Origin: Pigmentiphaga aceris
GTDB lineage: Bacteria; Pseudomonadota; Gammaproteobacteria; Burkholderiales; Burkholderiaceae_B
Length of the DNA stretch: 64,000 nucleotides
Direction of reading: 5' to 3'
Assembly (NCBI RefSeq): GCF_008119665.1
Contig: NZ_CP043046.1
Span: 3,348,001 to 3,412,000, forward strand
The position numbers were made by a program, and so were the translations under genes. The notes under the pieces are model-generated. The model saw only the letters and a program-made list of their open reading frames with translations. It had not been told where the DNA came from and searched no databases. Below are positions 8,725-17,157 of this stretch, one piece after another; within the stretch, counting starts at the first letter, position 1, and every line of letters starts with the position of its first letter.

Positions 8725-10225
8725 AATAACCCAGCAACTTCCACCACGTCGTCCCGACCACCGCGAAGATCAGCAACTCGATCACGCACATCACAAACCC
8801 CACGCGCCACCACGCACCCATCGTCACGTAGCCGCTACCGAAGATGATGGGCGAGGTGCCGGTGGCGTAATGGGTCAGGGTCATCATGATCCCCGAACCC
8901 GCCGTCATCATCAGCATGAACGGCACGATGTACTCAGCAGGAATCAACTGCGTGCCGACGGTCAGGAACGCAAACAGCATGGCGCTGATGTGCGCGGTGG
9001 TGCTGGCAAACATGTAGTGCGAAAACACGAAGGCCAACACCAGCACGGCGGCGACCGGCAACCAGCCCATGCCACTGGCGACAATGGCGGCTTTCATGCC
9101 GGCCGAGAACCAGGCGATCACGCCCAGCTTGTTCAGCTGTTCGGCCAGCATGACCAGCGCGCCGAACCACACCAGCGTGTCCCACGCACTTTTTTCGGAC
9201 AACACGTCGTCCCAGTCGATGGTGCCGGTGATGATCAGCACGAAAAGGCCGATGAAGGCGACGACGGTGGGGTCGAGCGTGAACGATGGCCCCAGCAGCA
9301 TGGCCGGCACGTTGGCCCACAGCACCAGCATCAGCCCGAAGGTGCCCAGCATGACCTTTTCCTTGAAGGACAGCGGGCCCATCTTGGCCATCTCTTCTTT
9401 CGCATAGGACACCGCGTTCGGTGTGGCCTTCAGTTCTGGCGGGGACAGCAGATAGATGATCAGCGGCATTACCAACAGGCAGATCAAGCCGGGCAGCAAC
9501 ATACACAGCGCCCAGGTGGTCCAGGTCAGGTGGAAGTTCTGATTGGTGGCGCGTGCCACGTAGTCGACCACCAAGGGGTTCGGGGCCGTGGCCGTCAGAA
9601 ACATGGCCGAGGTGATCGGGTTGGCGTGGTAATTCACCAATGCCAGGTAGGTGCCGACCTTGCCCTGCGTGCCTTTGGCAGGATCGGAATCGAAAGCCGT
9701 GGCAATCGACTTCATGATGGGGTGAACGATGCCACCGCCGCGCGCCGTGTTGCTGGGGGTAAACGGTGCCAACACCAGTTCGCAGATCGTCAGGCCGTAC
9801 CCGATACCAACGGTGCGCTTGCCCAGCATGGCGATGAACATCAGGCCAATGCGATTGCCCAGGCCGGTTTTCTTCAGCCCTTTCGAGATGAGGATGGCGA
9901 CCACAATCAGCCAGATCAGCGGGTTCGAGAAACTGCTGAGCGCATCGGCGATTGCGCCCTTCGAGGTGTTGGATGTGACCTGCGCCAAGGACACGATGAC
10001 GATGGCCATCATCGCCATCACCCCGATGGGCATGACCTTCAGGATGATCGCCACGATGGTGGTGATGAAGATGGCGACCAGCGTCCAGGCTTTGGGGGCC
10101 AGGCCTTCCGGGGCGGGGATCAGCAGCAGCGTGAGCAGCACGGCGGTGGTGATGAGCGCCGGAACCAGCCGGAACGGGACCGCATCTTTGAAATAGCGTA
10201 GCGTCGCCGCGAGTTTTGTGAACAC
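8720..10225 (-). CDS. DASS/SLC13-type anion (di/tricarboxylate) transporter
   Basis: A roughly 501-residue inner-membrane protein with a dozen or more hydrophobic segments, of the divalent anion:sodium symporter family (CitT/TtdT/SodiT-like). The paired helical-hairpin motifs SNTARGGG and STTAHISAM, typical of substrate and cation binding in the family, are visible, as is TGTSPIIFGSGY near the end. The likely substrate is a C4-C6 carboxylate. A GTG start at 10225 is preferred over the longer frame because AGGAGT lies 9 nt upstream. The gene is isolated, with no adjacent regulator. Confidence 0.9.
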   Translation of the reverse strand: MFTKLAATLRYFKDAVPFRLVPALITTAVLLTLLLIPAPEGLAPKAWTLVAIFITTIVAIILKVMPIGVMAMMAIVIVSLAQVTSNTSKGAIADALSSFSNPLIWLIVVAILISKGLKKTGLGNRIGLMFIAMLGKRTVGIGYGLTICELVLAPFTPSNTARGGGIVHPIMKSIATAFDSDPAKGTQGKVGTYLALVNYHANPITSAMFLTATAPNPLVVDYVARATNQNFHLTWTTWALCMLLPGLICLLVMPLIIYLLSPPELKATPNAVSYAKEEMAKMGPLSFKEKVMLGTFGLMLVLWANVPAMLLGPSFTLDPTVVAFIGLFVLIITGTIDWDDVLSEKSAWDTLVWFGALVMLAEQLNKLGVIAWFSAGMKAAIVASGMGWLPVAAVLVLAFVFSHYMFASTTAHISAMLFAFLTVGTQLIPAEYIVPFMLMMTAGSGIMMTLTHYATGTSPIIFGSGYVTMGAWWRVGFVMCVIELLIFAVVGTTWWKLLGYW

Positions 10226-10444
10226 CGTGCAGTTACTCCTATCCACGTCGCCTGCAGGTATTCGCAGGCAACTTGATTCAAGTCAGACCGGCAAGCCGGA
10301 ATGACTGTCGATGTATTGATGGAAGTCTGCGCCGATGCATTCGAGAACCCTTTGTCCTGATGCAAGCTTTCTGAAGATTCAGATAAAAATAATTGTCGGA
10401 TAACGGCTGAAAGCACGTTTGCAACGACGATGAAGAGGTACTGG

Positions 10445-10936
10445 CTATGGCTTGATAGAAGATGCGAGGTCAAGCCGACTCACTGCGCCGGCACCCGACG
10501 CTACCTTGTGCAAGGTGGCCCAGTCATCGGGTGGATTGCCGTCATCCAGCATCCCCTTGAAGACCTTGTATGCATCAGTCTGTGCGCCGTACGTTCGCAG
10601 GGTCTTTTCGTCGTTGACCCAGGCGAAGATAATCACTTTGGCGATCGAGTCATAACGGAAGAACAGGCGAAAGCGACCGTTCCCGAATTTCGCCCGAAAC
10701 CAGTGTCTATAGGTTTCGCCAAGCGTAGACCCCTGCCGATACGTGCTTGCCGTTGGATCGGACGGAATGACTTCAAAAATCAGTTTTTTCAACGCTGCCA
10801 AAAGCTTGGTGTTGGCGTTTTTTTGATATTCGTTGGGCTTTTTTGCCTTCAATGTTTCAACGGTGGCGGTCAGCCTTTCCAACTGATCGAGAAACAATGG
10901 GTGCGCAAGAATGGTCCAGCCATTGATCGTGAGCAT
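10445..10936 (-). CDS. yhaV: YhaV-family type II toxin (ribonuclease)
   Basis: A 163-residue RelE-fold toxin. YhaV relatives cleave mRNA and are blocked by a SpoVT/AbrB-type antitoxin. Family features are the N-terminal NGWTILAHPLF, the NTKLLAALKKLIFEVIPSDP segment, YRQGSTLGETYRHWFRAKF, and FRYDSIAKVIIFAWVND. The gene starts 2 nt after the antitoxin stop, so the two are one transcript. The length fits an intact toxin. Confidence 0.92.
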   Translation of the reverse strand: MLTINGWTILAHPLFLDQLERLTATVETLKAKKPNEYQKNANTKLLAALKKLIFEVIPSDPTASTYRQGSTLGETYRHWFRAKFGNGRFRLFFRYDSIAKVIIFAWVNDEKTLRTYGAQTDAYKVFKGMLDDGNPPDDWATLHKVASGAGAVSRLDLASSIKP

Positions 10937-10938
10937 GG

Positions 10939-11271
10939 TCAGAGCGTGACGTCCCCATCAATGTCGTCGTCGAGATCAATACTCATATCGCCGACGAGCG
11001 TCGCCATGCGAGTTCGGAGCGCATCGGGCAGCGGAACGACAGAGGTGCCCGGATGCTCACTCATGTCGCGCGCCAGGAATTCGAGGAAGCGATCAACGAC
11101 AGGATCGCTCACTTCTTCTGGTGCTTTCTCGATGTAGACGCGGTGAGCGTCATCGACAAAGAAGGCAATGCGCCCACCATAATCCACACCCAGCGCTTGC
11201 CGGACGGCTTTTGGGACCGTGGTCTGGCCCTTGGCGGTGATGGTGCTTTCTTCTTTCAGCAACGCAGCCAT
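10939..11271 (-). CDS. prlF: PrlF/SohA-family antitoxin
   Basis: A 110-residue antitoxin whose N-terminal half is a swapped-hairpin AbrB domain (ESTITAKGQTTVPKAVRQAL, then GGRIAFFVDDAHRVYIEKA) that binds DNA; the acidic C-terminal half should neutralise the YhaV toxin encoded immediately downstream. The ATG at 11271 has GGGAG about 7 nt upstream and is preferred to a TTG nine codons earlier. By analogy with the family it should repress its own promoter, and a strong promoter/operator is visible just upstream. Confidence 0.92.
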   Translation of the reverse strand: MAALLKEESTITAKGQTTVPKAVRQALGVDYGGRIAFFVDDAHRVYIEKAPEEVSDPVVDRFLEFLARDMSEHPGTSVVPLPDALRTRMATLVGDMSIDLDDDIDGDVTL

Positions 11272-11297
11272 GATTGACTCCCAGCGTAGATGCTGCA

Positions 11298-11326
11298 AAA
11301 GTAAGGAAATTACCTTACTTTGTCAA
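11298..11326 (-). promoter_or_regulatory. prlF-yhaV promoter with overlapping operator
   Basis: Read on the minus strand there is TTGACA (11326-11321), a 17-nt spacer, and TACTTT (11303-11298), a near-consensus sigma-70 promoter. Embedded in it is a perfect 9-bp inverted repeat AAAGTAAGG-N6-CCTTACTTT (11298-11321), well placed for PrlF, alone or with YhaV, to block RNA polymerase. Confidence 0.75.
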
Positions 11327-11332
11327 GAATCC

Positions 11333-12685
11333 TTAGCCACTCAACAAGTCATACAACAGCTTCAGATTCAGCACCACGATAATCGCCGCCACAAACCAAG
11401 CCAGACTGGCTGTCCATTTCGACACCACGAATTTGCCCATCTTGGCCGGGTCGGTAACGAAGCGCACCAGCGGAATCACGGCGAATGGCAGTTGCATTGA
11501 CAACATTACTTGGCTGATCACCAACAGCCGTCCCACGCTTTCTTCGCCATACAGCATGGTGACCACCACCACCGGCACGATAGCGATGCTTCGCGTCAAC
11601 AGCCGACGCGCCCAGTTCGGGATGCGCAGGCGCAGGAAGCCTTCCATCACGATCTGGCCGGCCAGCGTGGCGGTGACGGTGGAATTCAGGCCCGATGCCA
11701 GCAAGGCAACGGCGAACAAGGTAGACGCGATGCTCAGTCCCAGCACGGGCGACAGCAGTTCAAACGCCTGCTCGATTTCGGCGACCTCGTGGCCTTTGCC
11801 GTGGAAGGCTGCAGCCGCCACGATCAGGATGGCGGCGTTGATGAACAGGGCCAGCATCAGCGCTACGGTGCTGTCGGCCGTAGCCCAACGGATCGCCTGT
11901 TTGCGGCCGGTGTCGGTGCGTTCGTAGGCACGCGTCTGCACGATGGATGAATGCAGATAAAGGTTGTGCGGCATGACGGTCGCACCCAGGATGCCGATCG
12001 CCACGAACAGCATCGCGGGGTTGGTGACCACCTGGGTAGACGGCAGGAAGCCGTTCAGCACGGCCGCTACCGGTGGCGCAGCCGCAACGATCTGGATGGC
12101 AAAGCAGCCGGCAATTACCACCAGCAAGGCCACCACGAATGCCTCCAGGAAGCGGAAGCCCCGGTTCATCAGCCACAGCAGCAGGAATGCATCGAGTGCG
12201 GTGATCAGCGCGCCGGCAATCAGCGGCAGGCCGAACAAGAGTTTGAGTGCGATGGCTGTGCCGATGACCTCGGCCAGATCGCAGGCGATGATCGCTGCCT
12301 CGCAGGCCAGCCACAGCATCAGATTGACCGGGCGCGAGTAGTGGTCGCGGCAGGCTTGGGCCAGGTCTCGTCCGGTGACGATGCCCAGCCGGACCGACAG
12401 GGCCTGAAGCAGGATCGCCATCAGGTTGGACAACAAGATGACCGACAGCAGCGCATACCCGAACTGCGAACCGCCCGCCAGGTCGGTGGCCCAATTGCCT
12501 GGGTCCATGTAACCCACCGACACCAGGTAGCCCGGGCCGATGAAGGCCAGCAGGCGGCGAAGCCATCCGCCTGTTTTCGGTACATGTACGGTGCCATGCA
12601 CTTCAGGCAGGCTGGGACGGCTGTCGTCGGTGGGACTGGCGAACTTCCAGGGACGTCGGGGGATGGTGCTGCCGATGTCAGACAT
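11333..12685 (-). CDS. mntH: NRAMP-family manganese/divalent metal transporter
   Basis: A 450-residue inner-membrane proton-coupled importer of Mn(II) and related metals. The metal-binding signatures DPGNWATD (61-68) and [10 protein letters not shown] are intact, with about 11 hydrophobic helices. The ATG at 12685 has GCAGGAG 8 nt upstream and is preferred to a longer frame. A hydrophilic N-terminal tail of about 40 residues precedes the first helix. The divergent neighbour encodes a DtxR-type regulator, so control by manganese through MntR is the obvious inference. Confidence 0.95.
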   Translation of the reverse strand: MSDIGSTIPRRPWKFASPTDDSRPSLPEVHGTVHVPKTGGWLRRLLAFIGPGYLVSVGYMDPGNWATDLAGGSQFGYALLSVILLSNLMAILLQALSVRLGIVTGRDLAQACRDHYSRPVNLMLWLACEAAIIACDLAEVIGTAIALKLLFGLPLIAGALITALDAFLLLWLMNRGFRFLEAFVVALLVVIAGCFAIQIVAAAPPVAAVLNGFLPSTQVVTNPAMLFVAIGILGATVMPHNLYLHSSIVQTRAYERTDTGRKQAIRWATADSTVALMLALFINAAILIVAAAAFHGKGHEVAEIEQAFELLSPVLGLSIASTLFAVALLASGLNSTVTATLAGQIVMEGFLRLRIPNWARRLLTRSIAIVPVVVVTMLYGEESVGRLLVISQVMLSMQLPFAVIPLVRFVTDPAKMGKFVVSKWTASLAWFVAAIIVVLNLKLLYDLLSG

Positions 12686-12929
12686 CGTTGAAACTCCTGC
12701 CATCCCGGCAAGCGTCTTGAATCGCAAGGCTCAAGCACGCCCAGGCTGGACATTATGCATTTGACTATACTCCATTGCCCAGGCTTTGTATTGGCGTGAC
12801 GCGCGCCTATGTCTTACGGGGTAGCAGTTTCGCCACGTGCCGTGTAACCCTTCCGAAGGTAGGGCCGCGCTGGACAAAGCGCAGTCATGCCACGAACATG
12901 AGCAGCCGAGCCGACAGGAGCCCAGGACA

Positions 12930-13397
12930 GTGCCTTTCGCACCCCGCAACATTCCGCGAGACCAGCCCCTGCCCGATGCGGAAAGCCATGCCGAGGGCTT
13001 TCGTCATAGTCGCGAGGCGCGACGGCGTGCGCTGGTCGAGGATTACATCGAACTCATTGCCGACCTGATCGAAGACGGTCAGGAAGCTCGGCAGGTGGAC
13101 ATCGCCGCCCGACTTGGGGTGTCTCAACCAACGGTTGCCAAGATGCTGGTCCGGCTGACCGATGAGAAACTGGTGTTCCGCAAGCCGTATCGAGGCGTGT
13201 TTCTGACTGAGGCCGGCCGCAAAGTGGCGAACCAGAGTCGCGAGCGGCATCAGACGGTGGAAGCGTTTCTGCGTTCGATTGGTGTCAGCGCCGACACGGC
13301 CCGCATGGATGCCGAAGGTATCGAACACCATGTCAGCGAGGAAACCTTGTCGGCATTTCGTGATGCACTTCGCAAGCTGGATAATCCACCTGTCTAG
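12930..13397 (+). CDS. mntR: DtxR-family manganese-responsive regulator MntR
   Basis: A 155-residue metal-sensing repressor. The N-terminal winged helix is clear ([14 protein letters not shown], then [23 protein letters not shown]), followed by a dimerisation/metal-binding domain with the [11 protein letters not shown] metal-ligand region; there is no SH3-like third domain, as in E. coli MntR. The GTG at 12930 has AGGAG 9 nt upstream and gives the usual family length; the frame stays open further upstream. It is divergent from mntH, which it probably represses when manganese is plentiful. Confidence 0.9.
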   Translation: MPFAPRNIPRDQPLPDAESHAEGFRHSREARRRALVEDYIELIADLIEDGQEARQVDIAARLGVSQPTVAKMLVRLTDEKLVFRKPYRGVFLTEAGRKVANQSRERHQTVEAFLRSIGVSADTARMDAEGIEHHVSEETLSAFRDALRKLDNPPV

Positions 13398-13538
13398 CAA
13401 GATGCTATGGGCAGTTGTCACAAGCTGCGCGTTGATCCATTGATGAACCTCGCGGCCACATAAAATCCGGGTCATAACCCGTTACGGTATCAGCGCCTCG
13501 CAGGTAATGATCAAGCGCGGTGCCGGCTAGAATTTCGC

Positions 13539-14855
13539 ATGAAATTTGCCCGCTCCCTGACGCTTGCGGCGCTGATGGCCGCCTCTGTAAACGGCTTGAT
13601 GGCAGCGCCTGCCAACATCCAAGCCCCAACCATCGTGACGCGCCCGACATGGCTTTCGCCCGTGTTCTGGTATGACGTCGACCCATCCACCTGGACAAGA
13701 TCCGACGCTGACCGCATTCAGCGCGATGCGGATGCGGGAAATGCCGAGAGCCAATATTTCGCGGGAGTGCTACGTGAAGACGGCAAGCTCGTACCGCAGG
13801 ATTTGCCGGGCAGCTTGCGTTACTACCAACTGGCGGCCCAGCAAGGCAATGCCAGCGCACAGGCCTCGGTCGCACGCATGTTGCTCAATGGCTGGGCGAG
13901 CCCGAAAAACAGCGCTGAAGCCATCACCTGGAATGCGAAAGCAGCTGCGCAGGACAATCGCCGCGCGATCCATAACCAGGGTTTTTTTGCTAGCCGCGAC
14001 ATGATTTCGCCAAGCGGTGAAGCCACCGCGCTGGCGTTTTATGAGCGTGCCGCCGGCCTGGGCTTGCCGCAGTCGGCCTTGGAAATGGCACGCCATTACC
14101 GCAAACAGGGCAACGACAATCCACAAGCCTGGCGCTGGCTTGGCACGGCAGTCAACACGGGGTTTGCGCCAGCGCTGCTGGAGTTCGATGAATGGTGCAA
14201 TCAGAATCCGGAAGGGCCCGATTGCATGGCAAAAGTGGGCAACGCGTTGAAGCAGGCAGCGGAAGCTGGCTATCCCCCCGCGCAGCTTCAGTACGGGGTG
14301 CGGCTCTGGGATTCGCACAATGCCAAGGCGGAGTGGCACGCGAGTCTGCGCAATCACTTCATCGATGTGGCGCTGGACACGCCAGGCCTGTCGACAGACA
14401 AGCCCGAAGGCTCCAAGTGGATGACCCGCGCCGCTCAGGCAGGCAACCCACGCGCCTTGTTCAACGTGGGTCTGCTGCTGGAAGAACAGAACTACCGGGC
14501 CCAATACTACAAACCCGAGTACAAGGTCGCATCGATCGAGACCATTCGAACCTGCTATCACCATGCCGCCGCCGCAGGCATTCCAGACGCCATGGTGGCC
14601 TTGGTGATGAACCTGCAGCAAGAACAAGAAAACGATCCCCTGAGCAAAGAGGAACGAGATGCGCTGTCTGCCTACTGGACCGGCAAGGCGGGCGAGACAG
14701 GCGTATTCCAACGCAATCAGATGTGGGCGATCAGTTTTTCAGGCTGGCAAAAGCAGGTTGGCACACCCGCACCGGCTTTCTTGCGCAAGGGTCTGGGAGA
14801 GCCTGCACAATGCGCGCTTGAAGCCCTGCCCGGCGCGCGCAAGAACAATAGCTGA
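13539..14855 (+). CDS. Exported Sel1-like (TPR-type) repeat protein
   Basis: A 438-residue protein with a signal peptide (hydrophobic stretch ending near LMA-APA, about residue 23) followed by repeated Sel1-like helical hairpins. Recognisable repeats include ADAGNAESQYFAGVLRED, LAAQQGNASAQASVARML, RAAGLGLPQSALEMARHY, QAAEAGYPPAQLQYGVRL and RAAQAGNPRALFNVGLLL. Such periplasmic solenoids usually act as protein-interaction scaffolds. It precedes slyX by 62 bp on the same strand. No partner is evident. Confidence 0.85.
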   Translation: MKFARSLTLAALMAASVNGLMAAPANIQAPTIVTRPTWLSPVFWYDVDPSTWTRSDADRIQRDADAGNAESQYFAGVLREDGKLVPQDLPGSLRYYQLAAQQGNASAQASVARMLLNGWASPKNSAEAITWNAKAAAQDNRRAIHNQGFFASRDMISPSGEATALAFYERAAGLGLPQSALEMARHYRKQGNDNPQAWRWLGTAVNTGFAPALLEFDEWCNQNPEGPDCMAKVGNALKQAAEAGYPPAQLQYGVRLWDSHNAKAEWHASLRNHFIDVALDTPGLSTDKPEGSKWMTRAAQAGNPRALFNVGLLLEEQNYRAQYYKPEYKVASIETIRTCYHHAAAAGIPDAMVALVMNLQQEQENDPLSKEERDALSAYWTGKAGETGVFQRNQMWAISFSGWQKQVGTPAPAFLRKGLGEPAQCALEALPGARKNNS

Positions 14856-14917
14856 CGCAAACAAGACAATGGATCGATGTCGTGCAGCCTGCATCGATCT
14901 CGGGTCTAATCAGCGCC

Positions 14918-15148
14918 ATGGACCATACGAACGACACCCACTCGCCCGAGACCGAGCGACGCCTGACCGATCTTGAGGTCAAGGCGAGCTTTACCGAAGA
15001 TTTGCTGGATCAGTTGAACCAGACGATTTTTCGCCAGCAACAGATGATCGAGCGGCTGGCGCGCGACCTGGCTGCATTGCGCGATCAAGTGCCTGAAGAC
15101 AGCACGACGTTCCGCAGTTTGCGGGACGAGCTGCCGCCGCATTATTGA
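14918..15148 (+). CDS. slyX: SlyX family protein
   Basis: A 76-residue coiled-coil protein matching the SlyX family in size and pattern: an N-terminal ERRLTDLEVKASFTEDLLDQLN helix, then QTIFRQQQMIERLARDLAAL, and the C-terminal PPHY ending common to the family. The function of SlyX is not established. The ATG at 14918 gives the usual length; a longer frame exists but would add residues unlike the family. Confidence 0.88.
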   Translation: MDHTNDTHSPETERRLTDLEVKASFTEDLLDQLNQTIFRQQQMIERLARDLAALRDQVPEDSTTFRSLRDELPPHY

Positions 15149-15240
15149 CGGTATCTGCATCAGCGGTGATGCAGATCCAAATGCGGCAGAGCGACTAAGC
15201 AGTTAAGCGGGTGGCATCACGCGTCCGTCTGAAGCGCAAC

Positions 15241-15843
15241 TTAGTGCGCGTCGACCGTCGGCATTTCCATTGCCGCCAGGCTCTGGATCACACGAATGCG
15301 TTCCGCGCCCAAGCCCTTCAAGAACGCCATTGCTTCTTCGCCATATGCACGACGGCTCAGGCCGAAGAGCATCACGCCTTCGGCGTGCGGCAGATAGCGG
15401 TAGGCGTTCCACTCGACCACGTCTTCGCCGGAAGGCAGGCGTGCGCTCAGCAGGAAGTCGGCAATCGTTTCGCCCGTGGCAGCGCTTTTCATCACCGCGA
15501 TGTTTGCGACCGGGTCGCTTGCCTTGCGGGCTTCGATCATCTTGACCTGGGCAGCCACGATGCTGTCCATGTCGTCGTCACCTACCACCAGTTCAACCAG
15601 CACCATGCGCTGATAGCGCTCGGCGGTTTCCGTGGCAGCCACGTATTCCTGTTTGTAGTAGGTAGGCGTGGGGCGAGCGGACCACACCAGCAGGTAGTCG
15701 ACGCCATCGACACGAATCGGTCCGGGCACAGACAACTGATCGACCACGACGTCCGAGCCGTCGTCGGGCGGCATGGCCGACAATCGCAGGCGGCTGAACA
15801 TGCCCAGGGACAGGACATCGAGGGCTTTCAAGAACGAGAACAT
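15241..15843 (-). CDS. Conserved-looking protein of unknown function
   Basis: A 200-residue soluble acidic protein that I do not recognise. It has no signal peptide beyond a mildly hydrophobic start and no transmembrane segment, and is a mixed alpha/beta sequence with the segment GPIRVDGVDYLLVWSARP and a C-terminal helix ending in TVDAH. It is convergent with slyX and divergent from the ankyrin gene. Codon use matches neighbouring genes, so it is probably real. Confidence 0.65.
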   Translation of the reverse strand: MFSFLKALDVLSLGMFSRLRLSAMPPDDGSDVVVDQLSVPGPIRVDGVDYLLVWSARPTPTYYKQEYVAATETAERYQRMVLVELVVGDDDMDSIVAAQVKMIEARKASDPVANIAVMKSAATGETIADFLLSARLPSGEDVVEWNAYRYLPHAEGVMLFGLSRRAYGEEAMAFLKGLGAERIRVIQSLAAMEMPTVDAH

Positions 15844-16167
15844 CTACTTCTCCGTGCGGATGAATTGAGTTGCCGGCATGGCTGTCGTCGGCAGGTGTGA
15901 CCAGGGTGCGATCACGGTGCTGGCTACAGCGCTGAAACGGCGAAGCCGTCATTGGACCTTTCCCGGCTGATTTTCGCAAACGCATGCTGCAACTCAGCGG
16001 ATAAGGCCGCAGATATCGGGAGCCGAGGAACAGCCGCCGCAAGCTGATCATTGGCAATACCTAGCCATTACTGCCGTAAGAAAGTGTGAGCCTGCCCGAT
16101 ACCTGCGAGTGCGAATCGTTATTCTTGATGACCGTATGGCCTTCTAATAACTCACCAAGCGGCCAGC
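15844..16167. other. Intergenic region, nothing recognised
   Basis: A gap of about 324 bases between two divergent genes. It must hold both promoters, but I see no convincing -35/-10 pair, repeat, RNA gene or small ORF. Confidence 0.4.
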
Positions 16168-17109
16168 ATGTCTCATTTACTTCAAAAGGCCGCCGAGCAG
16201 GGCAACACGGCCAAAATCAAACAGTTGCTCGACAAGGGCGATGACATCGAATGGCGGCACAAGGGCACCGGTCGGACTGCGCTTGTGTCGGCTGCCATTG
16301 CCGGTCAGCGTGATGCGGTCGAGGTGTTGATCCAACATGGCGCCAACATCAATCACCAGTGCTCGGCAGTCGGTTATTCCGCATTGGCGTGGGCAGGAGA
16401 GCTTGGGCTGACCGAGGTTGCTGATTTGCTGATCAAACGGGGGGCCAGTCTGGACCTGCCCTCGCCTCAGCTTAAACGTACTGCCCTGATGGCAGCAGCC
16501 CAGTCGGGGCATATCGACGTGGTGCGGCTGTTGTTGGATCAAGGTGCCGCCCCCGAGCTGGTGGATTTTTCGCACGACAACGCGTGGACGCTGGCGGCCG
16601 AGCGTGGTCACGTGGCCATCACCAGCATGCTGGAGGCGGTAGGAGCCGGCGCACCGACTCCCCCCAAACCTACCCCGGTATTGCCTTGGCCAGTGCGGCC
16701 GGACGATGTGCCCGCAACCGCCGAGCCGGCCTTGGTGGTGCATGCATATATTCAGGCCAGTTTCGACTGGGAAACGCATGGCCGCGAACTTAGCAAAGAG
16801 GGTGACGCCCTGCCTGATATTTTCTGGCAGGAAGCCGATGACATCGTGTCGCGTTATTGCACGCTGCGCGAACGTGTCTACAAGCGCCTGGGCTTTGGGT
16901 GGCCGCCTGAGTACACCCCGGACGATGAGCTGTTGTCGATCCGCCCGGTGTCCTCACGTGTCGAAGTGCTGGTCTGCGACGCCCCGCGTGAGAACGGCAT
17001 GCGTTACGAGCATCTGTTCGTTGTCAAACAAGCGGGCGGCGAGTGGCGCATCGACAGTGTGAAAAAGCGCATGCGCGGCACCGAAGATTGGAGCAACGGT
17101 ATCTTGTGA
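16168..17109 (+). CDS. Ankyrin-repeat protein with NTF2-like C-terminal domain
   Basis: A 313-residue cytosolic protein. Residues 1-155 hold four to five ankyrin repeats (for example LLQKAAEQGNTAKIKQLL, GRTALVSAAIAGQRDAVEVL, RTALMAAAQSGHIDVVRLL). After a proline-rich linker near 160-180, the last 130 residues look like an NTF2-like fold: an N-terminal helical part, strands, and the ending EWRIDSVKKR. That ending resembles NTF2-fold immunity proteins of polymorphic toxin systems, but this is a by-eye comparison. No toxin gene is adjacent. Confidence 0.75.
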   Translation: MSHLLQKAAEQGNTAKIKQLLDKGDDIEWRHKGTGRTALVSAAIAGQRDAVEVLIQHGANINHQCSAVGYSALAWAGELGLTEVADLLIKRGASLDLPSPQLKRTALMAAAQSGHIDVVRLLLDQGAAPELVDFSHDNAWTLAAERGHVAITSMLEAVGAGAPTPPKPTPVLPWPVRPDDVPATAEPALVVHAYIQASFDWETHGRELSKEGDALPDIFWQEADDIVSRYCTLRERVYKRLGFGWPPEYTPDDELLSIRPVSSRVEVLVCDAPRENGMRYEHLFVVKQAGGEWRIDSVKKRMRGTEDWSNGIL

Positions 17110-17116
17110 TGCGGGC

Positions 17117-17143
17117 CGGGGACGGCATGTCGATCAGTCCCCG
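17117..17143. repeat. Hairpin between convergent genes
   Basis: Inverted repeat CGGGGAC/GTCCCCG with a 13-nt loop in the 48-bp gap between the ankyrin gene and the helicase. It has no T-run; it may be a weak bidirectional terminator. Confidence 0.35.
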
Positions 17144-17157
17144 CTGTCAGCCCAGCA

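Noticed and set aside
12745..12775. Possible MntR box in the mntH-mntR spacer
   Set aside because: An AT-rich stretch resembles half of the E. coli site, but the two halves do not form a good inverted repeat and only about half of the positions match.
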